Positions 21,111 through 25,970 of a stretch of DNA of 25,970 bases are shown here, piece after piece. Each line of letters begins with the position of its first letter. Within the stretch, counting starts at the first letter, position 1. The translations under genes and the position numbers were made by a program. The notes under the pieces are model-generated. The model worked only from the letters and a program-made list of their open reading frames with translations, was not told where the DNA came from and did not search any database. Origin of the DNA: JAVBNW01 sp031551255 (GTDB lineage: Bacteria > Bacillota > Clostridia > Christensenellales > UBA1750); contig JAVBNW010000061.1 of assembly GCA_031551255.1 (NCBI GenBank), positions 1-25,970 of the forward strand, given 5' to 3'.

Positions 21111-22451
21111 ATGAAATACTGCATCTCCTGCGGCAAGCCGATTCCTGAAACCAGCAAGTTCTGCCTCGAGTGCGGCGCTACGCAGCCCGCTCCCTCTCCG
21201 GCTCCGGAGCCTGCCGAAGTTTTTCAGGCAGAGCCCGCACAGCAGGCCGCGCCCCCCGCGCCGGAACCCATGGCGCCGCAGGTTCCTTCGCAAGCGCCTC
21301 CGGTAGCTCATGTGCATCCTGCGCCGAAAAAGGGCAAAAACCGAACGGGCCTCTTTGTTGCGGTCGGCGCTTCGGTCGTTCTGGTTGCGGCCATAGCGAT
21401 CGTACTGATCCTTTATCTTGGAAAAGGAGCGCCCACGGAGGTTACCTACAGCTACTTGAGCCGCCAGCCCACGCCGCAGATCGACTACGTGGTTACCGAT
21501 ACGGTATTTCCTTCTTTGTATCGCACGATGGACGCGCTTATCACCTTCACCGCCACCTGCGAGGGAGGCGAAAAGGACGTGCTGATCGAGGTGGAGGTTC
21601 CGGGCTTTACGCAAAAGTATCAGCAAAAGTTTACCCTCGGCGAGCAGATTACCAAGCTCAACATCCGCCCCCCGCTGTTGACCGGCGATTTGAGCCTGGG
21701 CACCGAAAAAGACGCGCAGCTCGTGCTCTCCGTCACCGAGGTGGACACCGGCAAAAAGGTGGTGCAGGATAGCCGCAACATCGTGATCAAGAGCAAGTAC
21801 GACGTCGTGTGGTGGACGGAAGAATACGGCGACATGAACAACGACAACATCCTCGCGTGGATGACGCCGGAAGCCCCGGGCGTACTTTCGCTCAAGCGCG
21901 GCGCGGTGGATTACCTCTCCTTCGTTACCGACGGCCAGCTCAACTCCATCGTAGGCTATCAGAACTACGGCGTGTTCAACGACATCAGCATGAACACTTG
22001 GGTGCAGGCCGTCGCGCTCCAGGGCGCGATGAGCGACGTGGTCGGCGTGCGTTACAACAACGCGGCCTTTTCCATCGGCTCGGATGTGCAGCAGCGCGTG
22101 ATGTTGCCCGACGACGTGCTGTCGTCCCAGAGCGGCATATGCATCGAAACCGCTTTGGTGATGGCCTCGGCGCTACAGTCCGCGGGCATGCACCCGATGC
22201 TGATCTTCCCGCCGGGGCATGCGCAGGTGGCCGTGGAGTGCTGGCCGGGCACGGGAGAGTACTTTCTGATCGAGACGACCATCCTGCCTATGCCGCAGAC
22301 GAACGATGCGTTCGATTATGTCGTCTCCTACCTAACCAAGGATGAATGGCAGGGCTACATTTACGGAACCGGCGAGTACACCCTTGGCGAATGCTATGTG
22401 CTGGATTGCGACTTGGGCAAGAAGCTGGGCATCGTGCCGATGAGCAACTGA
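21111..22451 (+). CDS. Zinc-ribbon, transmembrane and transglutaminase-like domain protein
   Basis: A 446-aa protein with three parts. An N-terminal cytoplasmic zinc ribbon has C4-x2-C7 and C18-x2-C21. After a long Pro/Ala-rich linker (about 25-76) a single membrane span (about 80-103) leads outside. The extracytoplasmic part has a beta-rich region (about 110-230) and a C-terminal papain/transglutaminase-like region with C344 in SGICIETALVMASAL, H370 in FPPGHAQVAVE and a candidate third residue E388 in FLIETT. That order matches transglutaminase-core proteases, but activity is unproven. Its ribosome binding site is GGAAGGGGGAAGGAAG. It is paired with the lipoprotein gene upstream. It may signal or act on the wall; no known pathway fits directly. 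Confidence 0.82.
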   Translation: MKYCISCGKPIPETSKFCLECGATQPAPSPAPEPAEVFQAEPAQQAAPPAPEPMAPQVPSQAPPVAHVHPAPKKGKNRTGLFVAVGASVVLVAAIAIVLILYLGKGAPTEVTYSYLSRQPTPQIDYVVTDTVFPSLYRTMDALITFTATCEGGEKDVLIEVEVPGFTQKYQQKFTLGEQITKLNIRPPLLTGDLSLGTEKDAQLVLSVTEVDTGKKVVQDSRNIVIKSKYDVVWWTEEYGDMNNDNILAWMTPEAPGVLSLKRGAVDYLSFVTDGQLNSIVGYQNYGVFNDISMNTWVQAVALQGAMSDVVGVRYNNAAFSIGSDVQQRVMLPDDVLSSQSGICIETALVMASALQSAGMHPMLIFPPGHAQVAVECWPGTGEYFLIETTILPMPQTNDAFDYVVSYLTKDEWQGYIYGTGEYTLGECYVLDCDLGKKLGIVPMSN

Positions 22452-22454
22452 CGG

Positions 22455-22479
22455 CATGGGGGGGACGCGTCCCCCCATG
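22455..22479 (+). terminator. GC-rich palindrome after transglutaminase-like gene
   Basis: CATGGGGGGGACGCG/TCCCCCCATG is almost perfectly self-complementary (seven G against six C). It starts four bases after the stop at 22451. No U-run follows, so termination is inferred from position. The next 85 bases (22480-22566) hold nothing I can name. Confidence 0.45.
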
Positions 22480-22566
22480 AGCCCCCTGCCGAGGAAGCGC
22501 GACGAGGATGGTGCGACTCTTGCGAAGCGCCTAGGTTGCGCGAACGGCCGAAGCTTCTTTAGCGGA

Positions 22567-22731
22567 CTATAGTCGGCCAACTTCAAAAACGGGGCAGGCG
22601 AGCGAGAGATTTTTTCGCAGGGTAAGGAGGCGTAAGGAAGCGTAGCCGGCAGCTACGCTGACTGGAGCTCGCCGCCGTTATGCGGAAAAAGATCCGCTCG
22701 AATGCTCTTTATTTGGGGTTGGTCGACTATA
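22567..22731. repeat. 165-bp palindromic intergenic element (copy 5)
   Basis: Ends TATAGTCGGCCAAC (22568-22581) and GTTGGTCGACTATA (22718-22731) pair with one mismatch. The T-run arm GCGAGAGATTTTTTCG (22602-22617) faces GCGGAAAAAGATCCGC (22682-22697). The core stem GCGTAGC-CGGCA-GCTACGC is at 22640-22658. It shares a 16-mer with copy 3, a 12-mer with copy 2 and a 13-mer with copy 4. It sits between the plus-strand transglutaminase-like gene and the minus-strand potassium genes. Confidence 0.8.
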
Positions 22732-22737
22732 AGATGG

Positions 22738-22762
22738 GCCCCGGAACTATTGTTTCCGGGGC
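22738..22762. terminator. Hairpin downstream of ktrA-type gene
   Basis: GCCCCGGAA pairs with TTCCGGGGC around CTATTGT, 61 bases beyond the stop of the potassium-regulatory gene on the minus strand. No U-run is visible, so the terminator call rests on stem strength and position. Confidence 0.5.
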
Positions 22763-22823
22763 GCGTCGCAAGCGAAGGGAAAAGCTCTTCTAGGAAATGG
22801 GATGCGATTTAGGGCAAAGTCGA

Positions 22824-23468
22824 TCAGCCTTCCGGCTTTCCAAGAACGACCAACACGTCGCCCTTTTCGATTTTCTGCTCCGCCGCCACAGGCATGATGG
22901 TCTGCTGGCCGCGCAATATTGCCAATACAGTCATATCGTGCCGTTTGCGGATATCCGCCTCGCCCACCGTCTTGCCGATCCACTTCTCCATTGGCCGCAT
23001 TTGGGTGATGGAGTAGTGCGTGGTGTCCTCCAGCACATCCAGGATGTTCGGCGCGATGAGCCGCCGCGCGATCTTCTCGCCCATTTCATGCTCCGGCAAA
23101 ACCACCAAATCGGCCCCTATGCTTTCAAGAATCTTCTTTTGCCGCCTGCCCAGCGCCTTGACGACGACATACTTCGCGCCCAGCTCCTTCGCCTTCATCG
23201 TCGCCAATAGGGAAGCCTCAAAATCTTCGCCCATCGCGAAGATCACCACGTCGAAGTTGCCAAGACCTAATTTTTCCATCGCGCTTTCGTCAGCGACTTC
23301 CGCGCATACCACATGGTCGGCGTAGTTGGCTGCCTCGTGTAGGTGTACCGGGTCTCGATCGCATGCGAGCACGCTTGCGTCGTACTGCGCCAGGGTCTTA
23401 AGGACGCTCATGCCAAACTGGCCTAAACCTAACACTGCAAATTGCAGATCGGCGTTTTTCTCGGGCAA
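22824..23468 (-). CDS. TrkA/KtrA-type potassium uptake regulatory subunit
   Basis: Predicted cytoplasmic RCK protein that gates the KtrB/TrkH-type channel in response to nucleotides. The Rossmann fold has GLGQFG (G14, G16, G19) and an acidic D37 at the end of the second strand (ACDRD), as in NAD- or ATP-binding RCK domains. An RCK_C-like domain covers about 135-212. The 214-aa length matches KtrA rather than the double-length TrkA. The start is TTG at 23468, with AGGGGG eight bases upstream. It lies 30 bases after the transporter gene, so the pair is one operon. In Firmicutes such subunits can also bind c-di-AMP in the RCK_C domain; I cannot tell that here. Confidence 0.93.
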   Translation of the reverse strand: MPEKNADLQFAVLGLGQFGMSVLKTLAQYDASVLACDRDPVHLHEAANYADHVVCAEVADESAMEKLGLGNFDVVIFAMGEDFEASLLATMKAKELGAKYVVVKALGRRQKKILESIGADLVVLPEHEMGEKIARRLIAPNILDVLEDTTHYSITQMRPMEKWIGKTVGEADIRKRHDMTVLAILRGQQTIMPVAAEQKIEKGDVLVVLGKPEG

Positions 23469-23498
23469 AGTATATTCCCCCTAACGTAGATTCGCCTC

Positions 23499-24923
23499 TT
23501 AGCCTATGATCATCCGCTCGCTCGGGTACGTGAGATCCGCATCGCCTTTATGCCTGCGCGTGTTGAGCGAAACCACCACGGTAATCGGCCCCAGGCGCCC
23601 TAAAAACATGCACAGAATGAGCACGACCTTGCCCGCTGTCGAAAGGTGAGGCGTGATGCCGGTGGTGAGACCTACGGTACCCGCCGCCGATGAAACTTCA
23701 AACAGCAGGTCGAGAAAATCGTGCTTAAACGCGCTGCCGCGTTCGGTAAAATTGAGGATCATCACCGACGCGACGACGAGGATCAGCATCGCCCCCATCA
23801 CCGTCAGCGCCTTCTGCAGAAGATCCGAGGGGAGTGAGCGCCCGAAGGCCTCGGTTTCCTCGCGGCCGCGCAATCCCGCCATCATGGTGAGAATTACCAG
23901 CGCAAACGTAACGGTTTTGATGCCCCCCGCCGTGCCCGCGGGCGATCCGCCGATCAGCATGAGAATGGAGGAAAGAAACTTTGACGCGTCGGTCAGTTGC
24001 CCCTGGTCGATGGTGTTGAAGCCGCATGTCCTGAGCGTTACGGATTGAAAGGTAGCCGCCAGCACCTTGCCCGGCGCTTGTATCGGGCCGAGCGTGTCGG
24101 GGTTTGCCCACTCCAGCAGCAAAAAGAGACCTATGCCGCCGACGATCAGCCCGCCGGTGGTGATGAGGGCAACCTTGCTGTGCAGCGAAAAATGCGCGAG
24201 GCGGAATTTTACCGAAGAGCTCGGCAGGGTGGCGGGGCGCGTAAACAGTTCCACCAGCACCGGAAAACCCAGCCCGCCCAACACGATGAGCGCCATGATC
24301 ACAAGGCTGATTGCCGGGTTGGTTTGGTATGGAATAAGGCTCTCACGCCCTATGATGTCGAACCCGGCATTGCAAAAGGCGGATATCGAATGGAAGATAC
24401 CCTTAACCAACGCTTCGCCCGGAGACATGGGGCTTGAAAAGTAAAACGCCGCCGTCAAAAGAACCGCGCCCAATCCTTCGATTGCCAGCGTGAAGACCGC
24501 GATGCGGCGCACAAGCCGCACCATGCCGCCGACGCTGTCCTGGTTAAATGAGGATTGAATCGTCAGTCGGCTTCTGAGCGATATGCGCCGATTCAGCAGC
24601 GCCATGCCCAGCGTCATCATAGGAATCAGGCCCAGCCCTCCGAATTGAATGAGCATGAGGATGACGATCTTGCCCAAAACCGTCCAATGCTCGAGCGTGT
24701 TGACCACCACCAGCCCGGTTACGCAATTGGCTGACGTTGCGGTAAACAGCGCGTTGAGAAACCCGACGCTTTCCCCGGAGCGGCTTGCGGCGGGAAGATT
24801 CAACAGCACCGCTCCGCAAAGGATCATCGCCGCGAAACTGAGCGTGATCGCCTGAGAAGGCCTAAGCCTGAAATAGCTGCGCAGGGATTTCTTTGGGGCG
24901 GGACTATCATCGGATGTGGACAT
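23499..24923 (-). CDS. TrkH/KtrB-type potassium transporter membrane subunit
   Basis: Predicted K+ (possibly Na+-coupled) translocating subunit with the four pore-loop repeats of the superfamily: SANCVTGLV (64-72), SAFCNAGFD (181-189), TLRTCGFNT (296-304) and SSAAGTVGLTTG (411-422). Each keeps the selectivity-filter glycine. GGSPAGTAGGIKT (325-337) is the conserved intramembrane gate loop. The 474-aa length, counted from ATG 24923, fits KtrB. The open frame extends to 25211, but the extra N-terminus is basic and unlike the family; an AAAGG about nine bases upstream supports the chosen start. The KtrA-type gene follows. I see no c-di-AMP riboswitch in its leader. Confidence 0.93.
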   Translation of the reverse strand: MSTSDDSPAPKKSLRSYFRLRPSQAITLSFAAMILCGAVLLNLPAASRSGESVGFLNALFTATSANCVTGLVVVNTLEHWTVLGKIVILMLIQFGGLGLIPMMTLGMALLNRRISLRSRLTIQSSFNQDSVGGMVRLVRRIAVFTLAIEGLGAVLLTAAFYFSSPMSPGEALVKGIFHSISAFCNAGFDIIGRESLIPYQTNPAISLVIMALIVLGGLGFPVLVELFTRPATLPSSSVKFRLAHFSLHSKVALITTGGLIVGGIGLFLLLEWANPDTLGPIQAPGKVLAATFQSVTLRTCGFNTIDQGQLTDASKFLSSILMLIGGSPAGTAGGIKTVTFALVILTMMAGLRGREETEAFGRSLPSDLLQKALTVMGAMLILVVASVMILNFTERGSAFKHDFLDLLFEVSSAAGTVGLTTGITPHLSTAGKVVLILCMFLGRLGPITVVVSLNTRRHKGDADLTYPSERMIIG

Positions 24924-25138
24924 GTCATTGCGCCTTTCTCTTCCGGAGGAAATACGTGATGGCTCGCCGGAAAAACGCGGATCGTATGTGTTACTATAAC
25001 CGGATTTTTGTTCGCGAATCTCGTTTGCCATGTAAAGATCAACGATCGGCTTATGAAAAATTTTACCGTCGAAAACAGCCCGGTTCTCCAGTGGTTTTGG
25101 CGCGGCGCGGGGGGAGGGAACCTGCGCCGGGTTCGGCA

Positions 25139-25182
25139 ATGCCGGATGGCCTTGCTGTTTTTTCATCAAAGCCATCCGGCAT
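25139..25182. other. Inverted repeat in the gap upstream of the transporter gene
   Basis: ATGCCGGATGGC and GCCATCCGGCAT form a perfect 12-bp stem with a 20-base loop rich in T on the plus strand. It lies 48 bases beyond the stop of the sugar isomerase (minus strand) and may be its 3' structure. The remainder of 24924-25229 must hold the potassium operon promoter; TATAGT near 25003 (minus strand) is a possible -10 without a matching -35. Confidence 0.45.
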
Positions 25183-25229
25183 ATGTTTTTGTCCGCAGGC
25201 AGGCTTGGCATTCGCAGCGCCTTAGGCGG

Positions 25230-25970
25230 TTACTTCGCGCAGCTGAGCATCAACTGGAGCGCCTGCTTAGGAGGTTTTGTCAGGCGGAATTCCATGCCGA
25301 CATAGCCCGCGTAGTCCGTACCCGCGATGGCCGAAAGTACACCAGGGTAATTGATCTCCCCGGTACCCGGCTCGTTACGCCCCGGCACGTCCGCGGTGTG
25401 GAAGTGGCCGATCTTTTCGATGTTGGCGCTGATGGTGGCAATCAGGTTTCCCTCCGTGATTTGCTGATGGTAGATATCGTACAGTAGTTTCACATTGGGG
25501 CTCCCCACGTCGTCAAGGATGGAAAAAGCCTCGTCCGACCGGGTTAGGTATATGCCCTTATGATCTACCAGCGGGTTCAGAGGCTCGAGCACGAGCGTCA
25601 AGCCCTCCCTTTTAAGAATCGGCGCGGCGGCCTTGAGGCACTGGGTCAGCGATGCGCGCTGGCTCTCGCGGGAAACGCCGGAAAGCTCGTTGCCGGAGGT
25701 CATGATGATGACGGGATTGCCGAATTTCTTTGCGACGGGCACGGTTTCTTCTATCATTTCGGCAAACAGCTGCGCGCCCTTGCCGCCGAGATAGCCCCCT
25801 GCGGCATCCAAAGCCGCGCGCTTTTTCTCATCGGCGGTTGCGACGCATAGAGCGGCGACCGAGAGGCCGCACTCGTTGCGGGTGTCGTCGATCAAAGCAA
25901 GATCCTTGCCCGTCCATGCCCAAAACTCGATCGCCGGTATGCCCAACTCAGCGGTTTTTCGAATGCGGTC
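25230..25970 (-). CDS. Sugar phosphate isomerase/epimerase, TIM-barrel (hydroxypyruvate isomerase-like), 5' end outside window
   Basis: The frame is open to the right edge, so the true start lies beyond 25970; the TTG at 25946 is only an internal codon (the reading continues upstream as RIRKTAELG). The 246 visible residues carry xylose-isomerase-like barrel marks: GIPAIEFWAWTGKDL near the visible start, LVLEPLNPLVDHKGIYL with the metal-ligand glutamate, LLYDIYHQQITEGN with Asp and His, IGHFHTADVPGRNEPGTGEINY and GYVGMEF. These match the Hyi/hydroxypyruvate isomerase group. Substrate is uncertain, as related enzymes include several sugar epimerases. The gene ends about 300 bases upstream of the potassium operon on the same strand. 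Confidence 0.88.
   Translation of the reverse strand, partial: DRIRKTAELGIPAIEFWAWTGKDLALIDDTRNECGLSVAALCVATADEKKRAALDAAGGYLGGKGAQLFAEMIEETVPVAKKFGNPVIIMTSGNELSGVSRESQRASLTQCLKAAAPILKREGLTLVLEPLNPLVDHKGIYLTRSDEAFSILDDVGSPNVKLLYDIYHQQITEGNLIATISANIEKIGHFHTADVPGRNEPGTGEINYPGVLSAIAGTDYAGYVGMEFRLTKPPKQALQLMLSCAK

Noticed and set aside
13380..22762. CRISPR array or integron attachment sites among the many inverted repeats
   Set aside because: The repeats are not regularly spaced, have no unique spacers of equal length, and there are no cas or integrase genes.
24959..25225. Plus-strand 88-codon open frame with a GGAGG upstream
   Set aside because: It lies wholly in the leader of the transporter gene on the other strand, its composition is arbitrary, and it contains the inverted repeat at 25139-25182.
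24924..25229. Possible c-di-AMP (ydaO-type) riboswitch before the potassium operon
   Set aside because: Such switches often precede ktr genes, but none of the conserved blocks could be matched on the minus strand here.

Overview
This is a GC-rich chromosomal stretch of about 26 kb from a Gram-positive, low-GC-lineage type bacterium, most likely a gut-type clostridium (Christensenellales or a relative is my guess from style, not proven). The markers are a DnaD-family primosome protein beside a DnaI/DnaC-type helicase loader, a SigI/RsgI pair, a KtrAB-type potassium system, a DUF378 protein, strong AGGAGG ribosome binding sites and the absence of outer-membrane genes. There are no tRNA or rRNA genes, no CRISPR array, no phage and no transposase.

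Layout. (1) 1-91 is the tail of an unidentified gene. (2) 209-7120 is a tightly packed plus-strand operon: DnaD-like protein, helicase loader, flavodoxin/ferredoxin protein, CCA-adding enzyme, GlcNAc-6-phosphate deacetylase, DedA membrane protein and a class I glutamine-amidotransferase-like hydrolase. The first five genes overlap by 1 or 4 bases. It ends at a perfect 17-bp hairpin. (3) 7384-9257 on the minus strand is sigI-rsgI; the RsgI ectodomain ends in about 20 copies of a TEKPEK hexapeptide. (4) Facing away from sigI is a secreted protein with a SpaA/SdrD-B-like domain, behind a leader with two 64-nt structured units. A membrane-anchored subtilisin-like protease follows. (5) 13677-16215 on the minus strand holds a DUF378 protein and a pepD-ridA-small protein operon. 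(6) 16517-22451 on the plus strand holds a Cys-rich orphan, an M23 endopeptidase, a NagZ-like GH3 enzyme, a lipoprotein, and a zinc-ribbon/transmembrane/transglutaminase-like protein. (7) 22824-25970 on the minus strand holds ktrB-ktrA type genes and a 5'-truncated sugar isomerase.

The shared theme is the cell envelope: sensing (SigI/RsgI), exposed proteins and proteases, peptidoglycan cutting (M23, GH3) and amino-sugar salvage (NagA).

The two least ordinary things are non-coding. The first is a family of long imperfect palindromes filling several intergenic gaps (11153-11317, 16248-16435, 19727-19891, 19890-20153, 22567-22731). Three of them are about 165 bp, with matching arm and core sequences, and look like MITE-type elements. 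The second is the tandem 64-nt leader at 9454-9581, whose two units keep the same two-hairpin layout with compensatory base changes.
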